64,000 nucleotides of DNA from an uncultured Flavobacteriaceae bacterium (GTDB lineage Bacteria > Bacteroidota > Bacteroidia > Flavobacteriales > Flavobacteriaceae). The DNA is taken from the NCBI GenBank assembly GCA_905381055.1, contig CAJPUR010000001.1, forward strand, positions 1 to 64,000. The letters run 5' to 3'. Each line of letters begins with the position of its first letter. Position 1 is the first letter of the stretch. Made by a program: the position numbers and the translations under genes. Positions 55,168 through 63,334 of this stretch are shown here, one piece after another. The notes beneath the pieces are model-generated. The model was not told the DNA's origin and did no database searches. It saw nothing but the letters and a program-made list of their open reading frames with translations.

Positions 55168-55664
55168 ATTAATATAAAAGTCAAAGACCCTAATTCTAAT
55201 GTATCTTGAATTAATTTATCTCCGTTAGCGTTTTCAAGCAGAAGATCTATGATTTTTAAATCATAAACAATACTCAATAATTTTCCATTTTCATCATATG
55301 ATATTCTGGTAGAAATTTCTATTTCCCCCGTTTTAGGGGTTAATTCACTAATTAATATTGGTGATTTTGGAGTAATAATTGAACAAAAATAATTTATGTT
55401 AATTTTATCATTGTATTTTCGGTATAGAAGATAATTATATTCATCAAAATTTATTTTTGATGTTCCTTCCTCCGTAGGTAAATTTTCCGACAAAACTAGA
55501 ATAAGTGACTCAGATTCTTTAATTTTAATAAATAATTTGTTACTAATATTTGGTGAACAAATTTCCAAAGCTGAGTCTGAAAAATCAATATTTTCAATTA
55601 TTAAGTCACTGTCTTTGCAGGAAAAAAATAACAAAAAAGATATTACAATTAACTTTATTTTCAT
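55164..55664 (-). CDS. Lipoprotein of unknown function
   Basis: The 166-residue protein begins with a lipobox, [13 protein letters not shown], with Cys at residue 16, so it should be lipid-anchored. The mature part is polar and beta-rich, with [21 protein letters not shown] as its most distinctive segment. I recognise no family. It sits between rocD (four-base overlap at the 3' end) and a divergent cysteine desulfurase. Confidence 0.78.
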   Translation of the reverse strand: MKIKLIVISFLLFFSCKDSDLIIENIDFSDSALEICSPNISNKLFIKIKESESLILVLSENLPTEEGTSKINFDEYNYLLYRKYNDKININYFCSIITPKSPILISELTPKTGEIEISTRISYDENGKLLSIVYDLKIIDLLLENANGDKLIQDTLELGSLTFILI

Positions 55665-55724
55665 TAAGTCTTCTGTTTTTAAAGTAAAAGTAAACTTCTT
55701 ATATTTATGCTCAAAATAATACCT

Positions 55725-56870
55725 ATGAAAGTTTATTTTGATAATGCTGCAACTACGCCTATAAGAAAAGAAATTATTGATTCTATGACTGGATTAATGA
55801 TTGAGTCCTATGGAAACCCGTCCTCTACACATTCCTTTGGTAGAAAGGCAAAAACTGTACTAGAGGAATGTAGAAAAGAGATAGCTAGTCATTTTAATAT
55901 CTCTTCTAAAGAAATTATTTTTACTTCAGGAGGAACTGAATCTGATAATATGATTTTAAGGTCTGCTATTGAATCTTTCGACATAGAGACCATAGTTACC
56001 TCTGAAATTGAACATCATGCAGTACTAAATGTAGTAGAATATCTTTCAACAAAAAATATAAAAATTAAATATGTTGAAATTAATAACGATGGTTCAATAG
56101 ATATAAATAGTCTTGAATCTATTTTAAAATCTGATAATTCTAAAAAATTAGTTTCACTAATGCATGTTAATAACGAAATTGGAAATATTCTTGATCTAAA
56201 AGAGGTGTCAAAAATTTGTAAAAAGAATTCTTGTTTATTTCATACTGATGCCGTGCAAAGTGTGGGACGTTATAAAATTGATTTAAATAAAACACAAATT
56301 GATTTTTTATCAGCTTCAGCACATAAATTTCATGGTCCAAAAGGTATTGGATTTTCATTTATAAGGAATGATTCCAAATTAATGCCTTTTATAATTGGTG
56401 GTGGACAAGAATGGGGCGCAAGGGCCGGCACAGAATCTATTTATAATGTTTTGGGAATGTCAATGGCACTTTCAATAGCAAATAAAAATTTGGAAAGTGA
56501 ATCAAAACATATAAAAAATATAAAATCACATTTTGTTAAAAAAATAAAAAAGATATTTCCTGATGTAATTTTTAATGGAAATTCGGATGGATTTGATAAA
56601 AATACTTATACTATTGTAAATGTAGCGTTACCAATAATACCCCATAAAATAGATTTATTAAATTTTCATCTTGACTTAAAAGGAATTGCCTGTTCTAAAG
56701 GAAGTGCATGTCAATCAGGATCTTCTGCGGGGTCACATGTAATAAATCACTTAAAAAAGAATAATAAATGGCCTTCTTTGAGGTTTTCTTTTTCAATATT
56801 TAATTCAATTGAAGAAGTTGATTATTTAGTAAATATTTTAAAATCTTTTGTTAAAGAGCCGGTTTCCTAA
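55725..56870 (+). CDS. Cysteine desulfurase (NifS/IscS type)
   Basis: The enzyme removes sulfur from cysteine for Fe-S clusters and thiolated tRNA. The 381-residue PLP protein opens MKVYFDNAATTPIR and has FTSGGTESDNMIL, FHTDAVQSVGRY, the PLP lysine in SASAHKFHGPKG and the catalytic cysteine in CSKGSACQSGS. An ATG six codons upstream is also possible, but the chosen start matches the usual family N-terminus. No iscU or sufE gene is beside it. It overlaps the M23 peptidase gene, on the other strand, by 20 bp. Confidence 0.93.
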   Translation: MKVYFDNAATTPIRKEIIDSMTGLMIESYGNPSSTHSFGRKAKTVLEECRKEIASHFNISSKEIIFTSGGTESDNMILRSAIESFDIETIVTSEIEHHAVLNVVEYLSTKNIKIKYVEINNDGSIDINSLESILKSDNSKKLVSLMHVNNEIGNILDLKEVSKICKKNSCLFHTDAVQSVGRYKIDLNKTQIDFLSASAHKFHGPKGIGFSFIRNDSKLMPFIIGGGQEWGARAGTESIYNVLGMSMALSIANKNLESESKHIKNIKSHFVKKIKKIFPDVIFNGNSDGFDKNTYTIVNVALPIIPHKIDLLNFHLDLKGIACSKGSACQSGSSAGSHVINHLKKNNKWPSLRFSFSIFNSIEEVDYLVNILKSFVKEPVS

Positions 56871-58548
56871 AAATTTTTGTTTTATAATTTGTTTTGTTTC
56901 CTGCAAAATCCTCGATTTTTATTTCAATGTTTAGTTCTGCTTTTTTAAATAAATGATCTTTAAAGTCATATTTTAAGGTTTTATTTTTAGGCTCATATTC
57001 TAGTAGAATCCATTCTTTGTTTATAAAGCCATTATAGTTTTTAATTCCTGAAAAATCATCATCAACTTTAACTGTTAAAAAATTCTTATTAGTCATCCAT
57101 TCTCCTTTTTTAAATCCAACTGAATTAATAGTTGGTTTTATACTATCTTTCGTAATGACATATTTTCCATAGCTTTTTGATCTTATCGTAATCTTATTAT
57201 CTTTGATAATTCCTGGTATAAAAATCATTTTATTCCCTGAATTAATTAGTCCAACTCCAAGTTTAGAGGATAAAGAATCCTTGTATGGTATTTTAAATGT
57301 TATTTCAATAGGTTTATTAAGAGGATAGTCGTTGTTGTTTATAGTTAGTGTATCTGGCTTATTAATAATATCTATAATTTTATTTTCAAAAAAACTGTTT
57401 CTAAAAAAAGTAACTTCCTTATTTTTAAAAATAAAATTTCTTTTTTCATTTTTATTAATTAGAAAGCCTTTTAAAGGTAGTGATGGGTATGTGTTTTCTC
57501 CTGTTCCTTTAACTTTAAATTTTATTGAGGTTGAATTATTATTAAAATCAAATAATTCTATCTTTACATTATAGTTTTTCCCTTCTTTAAAAAAAAAATT
57601 TCCATTATTATTTGTTTCACTGAAAAAACTAAATTTTGGTATTTCACCCAAGAAAAGTTTAGTTATTTTAATTTTTTTTTCTCTATAAGCAAAATAATCT
57701 ATCAAATAGTTAATGTATTTAGAATCATTAAAGGATAATTTGTCAAAAATAATTTCAAACACTTTTTTATCATTTATTTTAAGTATTGTTTTATAAACAC
57801 CATTTTTATTATAACTAAGGTCGTGTCTATCAAAACTTTGAACTCCAAAACCAAAGTTTCCTCCTAATTCTATAGGATTAGCTTCATATAAACTATTATT
57901 AATTTTTTTTAGTTTTATCAATTTATTTTGTTGTCCATTTTGAAAAACTTTATTTTCATCAAGGCTATAAACAAATAAGTTATTGATAGTTGGTTCTTTA
58001 GAATCTAAAATCTTATATCCGAAATTTAATGGGTTTAATGGGTTTTGGTTTTTTTGATTTCTTATTTCGAAATGTAAATGCGGGCCTGAAGATCCCCCTG
58101 TATTTCCAGAATATCCAATTAATTCCTCCTTTTCTATTTTAATTTCGTCTTTTTTAAAGAATTTTTGTATTTCAAATTTTTTATTTTGATATTGATGGTT
58201 TTTTATTATGGCTTCAATTTTTTTTGAAAATTTTTTTAAATGAGCATATACTGAAGTGGTTCCATTAGGATGATCAATGTAGATTGCTTTTCCATATCCT
58301 CTTGTTGATATTGAAATCCTCGTTACATGACCGTTTAAAATACTTTTTATTGGAAAACCCTCTTTTCCATTGGTTTTAATGTCTATTCCTGCGTGGAAAT
58401 GACTTCCTCTTATTTCACCAAAGTTCCCAGACAATTTTAATGGTAAATCTAAAGGAATTAAATTAATCTCGCTTTTTTCTTGAGAAATTAGATTTACTGC
58501 ACTTAAGAAAAATATTAAAAAAAAATTTATTTTGAATTTTAATTTCAT
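56851..58548 (-). CDS. M23-family (LytM) metallopeptidase
   Basis: The 565-residue exported protein has a signal peptide (about 1-21) and an N-terminal LytM/peptidase M23 domain. Zinc ligands are GSHFHAGIDI (His, Asp) and GPHLHFEIRN (HxH). The long C-terminal half (about 180-560) is beta-rich with Ig-like repeats and a final IKIEDFAGNKTNY. It likely cleaves peptidoglycan cross-bridges. The ZapB-like, zapA and 6S genes lie on the other strand upstream, a flavobacterial cluster linked to division. Confidence 0.92.
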   Translation of the reverse strand: MKLKFKINFFLIFFLSAVNLISQEKSEINLIPLDLPLKLSGNFGEIRGSHFHAGIDIKTNGKEGFPIKSILNGHVTRISISTRGYGKAIYIDHPNGTTSVYAHLKKFSKKIEAIIKNHQYQNKKFEIQKFFKKDEIKIEKEELIGYSGNTGGSSGPHLHFEIRNQKNQNPLNPLNFGYKILDSKEPTINNLFVYSLDENKVFQNGQQNKLIKLKKINNSLYEANPIELGGNFGFGVQSFDRHDLSYNKNGVYKTILKINDKKVFEIIFDKLSFNDSKYINYLIDYFAYREKKIKITKLFLGEIPKFSFFSETNNNGNFFFKEGKNYNVKIELFDFNNNSTSIKFKVKGTGENTYPSLPLKGFLINKNEKRNFIFKNKEVTFFRNSFFENKIIDIINKPDTLTINNNDYPLNKPIEITFKIPYKDSLSSKLGVGLINSGNKMIFIPGIIKDNKITIRSKSYGKYVITKDSIKPTINSVGFKKGEWMTNKNFLTVKVDDDFSGIKNYNGFINKEWILLEYEPKNKTLKYDFKDHLFKKAELNIEIKIEDFAGNKTNYKTKIFRKPAL

Positions 58549-58677
58549 TATTAAATAATATTAAAAAAAAAAATAATAAAAAATAAATAATTTCATTTTG
58601 ATTTATAAAATTTTACAAACCAAATAAATAATTAATTCTAATCGTTCATTAATTTAAATAATTAGGTTTAAAATCAT

Positions 58678-58685
58678 TAAATTTG
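58678..58685 (+). promoter_or_regulatory. Putative -7 promoter box for the ZapB-like-zapA unit
   Basis: TAAATTTG fits TAnnTTTG; a start near 58692 gives a leader of about 14 nt. There is no clear -33 TTG at ideal spacing. Confidence 0.35.
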
Positions 58686-58705
58686 ATTTTGTTTAATTTG
58701 TAATT

Positions 58706-58999
58706 ATGAACCACTCTGAAGAGAACATTGAAATTCTTGAAAGAAATATTGTATTGCTTTTAAATAGATTAAAGGACAATTATTACACAATTGGTGATTT
58801 AAAGAAGAAAATTGAATTGATGGAAAAAAGCAATGCTGAACTTGTTGAAAAAAATAATTTATTTAAAGAAGAGAATACATCTTTAAAATCTGCAAATTCA
58901 CTTTTGGGAAGCAATGAAGGGGATTCGATTATGAAAAATAAAATTAATGATTTAATAAAACATGTGGATTATTGTTTAGATAAAATATCTACTCTCTAA
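58706..58999 (+). CDS. ZapB-like coiled-coil protein
   Basis: The 97-residue protein is nearly all helical, with heptad spacing across about residues 8-65 (NIVLLLNRLKDNYYTIGDLKKKIELME). The C-terminal part is also helical (NKINDLIKHVDYCLDKIS). It begins the unit followed nine bases later by zapA. In E. coli ZapB is a small coiled coil that binds ZapA, so a similar partner role is plausible. There is no sequence proof of homology. Confidence 0.7.
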   Translation: MNHSEENIEILERNIVLLLNRLKDNYYTIGDLKKKIELMEKSNAELVEKNNLFKEENTSLKSANSLLGSNEGDSIMKNKINDLIKHVDYCLDKISTL

Positions 59000-59008
59000 A
59001 AAAGTAAT

Positions 59009-59305
59009 ATGGATAAAAATCTTAAAATAAAAGTCAAAATTGCAAATCGATTGTATCCTTTAACAGTATCAAATGATAAAGAGGAAATTATAAGAAAATC
59101 ATCAAAGAAAATTGATAATATGATTGAAAAACTTGAGGGAAGTTATGCAGTAAGAGATAAGCAAGACGTTTTAGCCATGTGTGCATTACAATATGCAACC
59201 GAACTAGAGGGTTTAAAAAATAAATCTTTATCTAATAATTTGGTTAATGATGACAAGATCAATAACTTAATAAATATGATTGAAGATCATATGAAATCAT
59301 ATTGA
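59009..59305 (+). CDS. zapA: Cell division protein ZapA
   Basis: ZapA cross-links FtsZ filaments. The 98-residue protein starts MDKNLKIKVKIANRLYPLTV and has IRKSSKKIDNMIEKL, and a helical dimerisation part with DVLAMCALQYATELEG. Its length and start fit the family. It follows the ZapB-like gene and precedes the 6S RNA gene, matching the usual flavobacterial arrangement. Confidence 0.92.
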   Translation: MDKNLKIKVKIANRLYPLTVSNDKEEIIRKSSKKIDNMIEKLEGSYAVRDKQDVLAMCALQYATELEGLKNKSLSNNLVNDDKINNLINMIEDHMKSY

Positions 59306-59317
59306 AGTTAAAAATAT

Positions 59318-59484
59318 GCCTGTATTAGTTGTTTTTTTGATAAACTCAACGGTCATTTTTTTAAAAGGGGTAAGTCTTCGCTGTAAAAGCAAGCTATTTG
59401 TTTAGATCCTTGATCAGTGGGTTAGCCTCAAACTTGTTATTCTGGAGTTTATACAGAATTTTAAGACTAATACAGGTTTTTTTT
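59318..59484 (+). ncRNA. ssrS: 6S RNA, 6S-Flavo type
   Basis: A roughly 167-nt RNA follows zapA. A closing stem pairs CCTGTATTAGT (59319-59329) with ACTAATACAGG (59466-59476). A second helix pairs ATAAACTC (59340-59347) with GAGTTTAT (59445-59452). A large, mostly unpaired middle of about 100 nt lies between them, the shape of a promoter mimic that binds RNA polymerase. A T-run follows the closing stem on the plus strand, giving the direction. The location behind zapA is the hallmark of 6S-Flavo RNA. Confidence 0.88.
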
Positions 59485-60223
59485 ATAATAAAACTAAATA
59501 TAGTAAACCGGCTGCTAATGCCCCAGAAATTGGTCCAAAAATAGGGATCCAACTATATTCCCAATCAGGCTTTTTATTTTTTCTTGGAATTATTTGATAA
59601 ATTATTCTTGGGCCTAAATCTCTGACAGGATTAATAGCATAACCAGTTGTACCTCCAAGACTCATGCCAATTACCCAAACTAAAATTCCAACAGGTAAAG
59701 ATTCTAATGATCCTATTCCGTAATTTTCTGTAACAACTCCCTCAATATTAATTATTGGCGAAGCAATAAAAAATATTCCAAAAACTAACATAAAAGTTCC
59801 CATGAATTCACTGAAGAAATTATTTTTGAAATTTCTTATAGAAGGTGATGTAAAAAAGGTACCCTTTACAGCCTCTTCATTTTTAGTTATTTTATAATGA
59901 TCGATGTAAACTAAGTAAGAAAGCCAACTCCCCAGCATTGCTCCAAGTAATTGAGCTAAAATATAGATAGGAACTAAATCCCAAGAAAACTTATCCGCTA
60001 CAGCTAATCCAATAGATACAGCAGGATTTAGATGGGCCCCACTATGGCTACTTGCAATGTACGCTCCAACAAAAACAGCAAATCCCCAGGATGAAGTAAT
60101 TATAATCCAAGGTGTATCATTCTCCGCATTTGTGTTTTTTAAATTAATATTAGCATTTACTCCTGCACCTAAAAGAAGTAGAACAGCTGTACCAATTAAT
60201 TCAGCAATAAATGGGGAAATCAT
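59483..60223 (-). CDS. glpF: Aquaglyceroporin (GlpF-like) with altered NPA box
   Basis: The 246-residue MIP-family protein has six helices and two half-helices. The first NPA is intact at residues 66-68 (SGAHLNPAVS), but the second reads NPV at 198-200 (GYAINPVRDLGPR), Ala to Val. Asp202 after the second box is kept, as in glycerol facilitators. It ends the glpK-glpD-glpF operon and overlaps glpD by four bases. It should let glycerol into the cell for GlpK and GlpD. Confidence 0.92.
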   Translation of the reverse strand: MISPFIAELIGTAVLLLLGAGVNANINLKNTNAENDTPWIIITSSWGFAVFVGAYIASSHSGAHLNPAVSIGLAVADKFSWDLVPIYILAQLLGAMLGSWLSYLVYIDHYKITKNEEAVKGTFFTSPSIRNFKNNFFSEFMGTFMLVFGIFFIASPIINIEGVVTENYGIGSLESLPVGILVWVIGMSLGGTTGYAINPVRDLGPRIIYQIIPRKNKKPDWEYSWIPIFGPISGALAAGLLYLVLL

Positions 60224-61776
60224 TTTATTTGGTATTTTGAAGCTAATTTAACAAAGTTTTTGAGTTCTTTATCAATCCATTCTTTATTTTTATTCATTTC
60301 TTTTGCCATAATTCCAGACACTTTTGGAGCTATTTTTAATGTCTCATTAACGTCAAGGAAAAGACATCTAGTTCTTCTTGCTAAAATATCCTCTAATTTC
60401 ATTGACATTTCATTTCTTATAGACCAAATAATCATATTTTTTGTGATAAAAAACTCTTTAGAAATTGATTTACTAAAATTAGACTCATCAATTGATTTAA
60501 TTTTATCAATTTCTGATCCATATACATGCATTGGGTCTTCCCAATCTGAATTATAGTCATAACCGTATATTGGAAGATTTTGAGTAATACATGCTCTTTC
60601 AGGGAATCCTCCAACTGATAGAGCACTATTTATTAAATCCTCTGACATTTTTCTGTATGTTGTCCATTTACCTCCTAAAATACTTATCATACCTGACTCA
60701 CTTAAAATAATTTTGTGGCCTCTTGAAATCTCACTTGTTTCATTACTATCACCCTCGTCAGCTGCCAATGGGCGTAAACCAGTAAAAACACTTTTAATGT
60801 CAGATTTTTTTGGAGTTTTAGTCATATATTTACCTGCATTATCTAGAATAAACTTTATTTCTTTATCTAATGCATTTGGCTCAATTGATATATCATTAAC
60901 CAATGTATCTGTAGTACCAACCACTACGAAATTATTCCATGGAACAGCAAATAATACTCTACCATCTGATGTATGAGGGACCATTATTGCATGAGGTCCA
61001 TTTAAAAATTTTTTATCCAAAACTAAATGTACTCCTTGACTAGGTTTAATTAATTTTGGATTATTAGGATTATCCATTTTTAAAATATTATCCGAAAAAA
61101 CTCCAGTGGCATTTATTAAAACTTTACAATTAATCTTAATTCTTTCCTTAGTTAAGAAATCTTTAGCAATTACACCTGAAATTAAATTATCATTTTTAAT
61201 TAAACTTTCAACTTTAATATAATTACAAACAATTGCCCCTTGTTGTTCAGCAGTTAAAGCAAGACTTATTGCCATTCTTGAATCGTCAAACTGTCCGTCA
61301 TGATAAATCACTCCTCCTTTTAAACCAGTTTTCTTTACATTAGGAATTAAATTTATAGTTTCTTCTTTGTTTAAAAGCGTTGACGGGCCTAAACCTAATT
61401 TTCCTGCCATCATATCGTATATTTTTAATCCAATCCCATAAAATGGGCTACTCCACCAATCATATGAAGGAATAACAAAGCTCAGATCTTTTACAAGATG
61501 AGGAGCATTTCTTCTCATAATGCCCCTTTCCTTTAATGATTCAATTACCATTGATAAATCACCATTTTGTAAATATCTAACCCCCCCATGAATAAGTTTT
61601 GTGCTTCTGGAAGAGGTTCCTTTTGCAAAATCCTCTTTTTCTAATAGAAGTGTTTTAAAGCCTCTGCTTGCAGCATCAACTGCTGCACCCAATCCACTTG
61701 CACCTCCACCAATTATTAAAATATCCCATGATTTTTTCTGGTTTTTAATTTTTTTTATATTTTTTGATCTTAGCAT
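60220..61776 (-). CDS. glpD: Aerobic glycerol-3-phosphate dehydrogenase
   Basis: GlpD oxidises glycerol 3-phosphate to dihydroxyacetone phosphate at the inner membrane and reduces quinone. The 518-residue flavoprotein has FAD-binding ILIIGGGASGLGAAVDAASR near the N-terminus, GTSSRSTKLIHGGVRYL and a C-terminal ILGGKWTTYRKM. It lies eight bases after glpK and overlaps glpF by four, so glpK-glpD-glpF is one operon. Confidence 0.95.
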   Translation of the reverse strand: MLRSKNIKKIKNQKKSWDILIIGGGASGLGAAVDAASRGFKTLLLEKEDFAKGTSSRSTKLIHGGVRYLQNGDLSMVIESLKERGIMRRNAPHLVKDLSFVIPSYDWWSSPFYGIGLKIYDMMAGKLGLGPSTLLNKEETINLIPNVKKTGLKGGVIYHDGQFDDSRMAISLALTAEQQGAIVCNYIKVESLIKNDNLISGVIAKDFLTKERIKINCKVLINATGVFSDNILKMDNPNNPKLIKPSQGVHLVLDKKFLNGPHAIMVPHTSDGRVLFAVPWNNFVVVGTTDTLVNDISIEPNALDKEIKFILDNAGKYMTKTPKKSDIKSVFTGLRPLAADEGDSNETSEISRGHKIILSESGMISILGGKWTTYRKMSEDLINSALSVGGFPERACITQNLPIYGYDYNSDWEDPMHVYGSEIDKIKSIDESNFSKSISKEFFITKNMIIWSIRNEMSMKLEDILARRTRCLFLDVNETLKIAPKVSGIMAKEMNKNKEWIDKELKNFVKLASKYQIK

Positions 61777-61784
61777 TTTTTAAA

Positions 61785-63248
61785 TTATTTAATCCTTTGA
61801 TTCCATAGCTTAATAATTCTATCAATATTTTTATCTTTTTTTGGAGAAAAAGATATATCTTTTTTCCATATTGATTTTAAGGAATCAATTGATGGCCAAA
61901 AGCCAATTGCTAATCCAGCAAAAAAAGCTGCTCCTAGCGCAGTTGTTTCTGTAATCTTTGGTCTTATCACAATTTTTTTTAAAAAATTTGATTGAATTTG
62001 CATTAGTAAGTTATTTTCAGACGCACCACCATCGACTTTAAAGGATTTAAACTTTATACCTGCATCTTTTTCCATTTCAATAATAATTTCCCTTGTTCTT
62101 AAGGCAATTGATTCCAGTGCTGCTAAGGCAATATGCCCACTCTCAGTTCCTCTTGTAATCCCAATTATTGCTCCTGTTGCCTCAGGGTTCCAATATGGCG
62201 CTCCTAGACCTGACAATGATGGAAGAAAAGTTATTCCCCCATTATCATCAACAGAAGTTGCTAATTCTTCAATTTCTGATGCTTTTTTTATAATTTTTAA
62301 TTTATCTCTTAACCATTGAACAAGCGCTCCTGCCACAAAAACTCCACCTTCTATTGCATAGGTAACTTTATTATCAATTTTCCATGCTATTGTTGATAAC
62401 ATTTTATTTTTAGATTTAACAATTTTATTTCCCGTATTCATAATACAAAAGCAACCTGTCCCATAAGTGTTTTTTATATCTCCTTCATTTATACACAATT
62501 GGCCAAAAAGCGCAGCATGTTGATCTCCTGCAATTCCACTTATAGGAATTTCAATACCAAAAATATCTTTGGAGGTATTCCCAACAACCTCTGATGAACT
62601 TATTACTTTTGGTAAAATATTTTTAGGAATGTTTAATTCATTTAATAATTCATTATCCCATTCAAGTGTGTGAATATTAAATAATAATGTTCTGCTAGCA
62701 TTAGTTACATCTGTTACATGAAACCTTCCATTAGTCATTTTCCAAATTAACCATGTATCTATTGTGCCAAATGCTAGTTCCCCGTTTTCAGCTTTTTTTC
62801 TAATTGATGGTATACTGTCAAGAATCCATTTAATTTTCGTACCTGAAAAATACGAATCAATTATCAAACCAGTTTTTTCTTCAAATTTTTTGTCTAAGTT
62901 CTTTTCAATCAGGGCATTGCAAATATAAGCTGTTCTTCTATCCTGCCAAACAATTGCATTATATACCGGCTCCCCAGTTTTTCTATCCCAAATAACTGTG
63001 GTTTCTCTTTGATTTGTTATTCCTATAGCTCCAATTTCTGAAATTTTAATTCTACACTTACTAATACATTCTGTAATTGCTTTTTTTTGAGTTTCCCAAA
63101 TTTCATTTGGATTATGTTCTACCCAACCTTCTTTTGGAAAAATCTGAGTAAATTCATATTGAGAAATACCAATTTGAGTGCCATCTTTATCAAAAATAAT
63201 AGATCTAGAACTAGTTGTTCCTGCATCTATAGAAAGAATATATTTCAT
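61785..63248 (-). CDS. glpK: Glycerol kinase
   Basis: GlpK phosphorylates glycerol to trap it in the cell. The 487-residue FGGY-family enzyme shows ILSIDAGTTSSRSIIFD, WVEHNPNEIWETQ, GITNQRETTVIW and VDGGASENNLLMQ. Active-site residues of the GAGTTSSR loop are intact. Allosteric (FBP) regulation cannot be judged by eye. It is the first gene of the operon and is divergent from cutC. Confidence 0.95.
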   Translation of the reverse strand: MKYILSIDAGTTSSRSIIFDKDGTQIGISQYEFTQIFPKEGWVEHNPNEIWETQKKAITECISKCRIKISEIGAIGITNQRETTVIWDRKTGEPVYNAIVWQDRRTAYICNALIEKNLDKKFEEKTGLIIDSYFSGTKIKWILDSIPSIRKKAENGELAFGTIDTWLIWKMTNGRFHVTDVTNASRTLLFNIHTLEWDNELLNELNIPKNILPKVISSSEVVGNTSKDIFGIEIPISGIAGDQHAALFGQLCINEGDIKNTYGTGCFCIMNTGNKIVKSKNKMLSTIAWKIDNKVTYAIEGGVFVAGALVQWLRDKLKIIKKASEIEELATSVDDNGGITFLPSLSGLGAPYWNPEATGAIIGITRGTESGHIALAALESIALRTREIIIEMEKDAGIKFKSFKVDGGASENNLLMQIQSNFLKKIVIRPKITETTALGAAFFAGLAIGFWPSIDSLKSIWKKDISFSPKKDKNIDRIIKLWNQRIK

Positions 63249-63334
63249 TTTATATAAGCTATTAATTAATTATCTTTCAATATAAGATTATTTTAGGTTA
63301 TTAAATTTTCATTTATTTATATAAATAATTTTTT

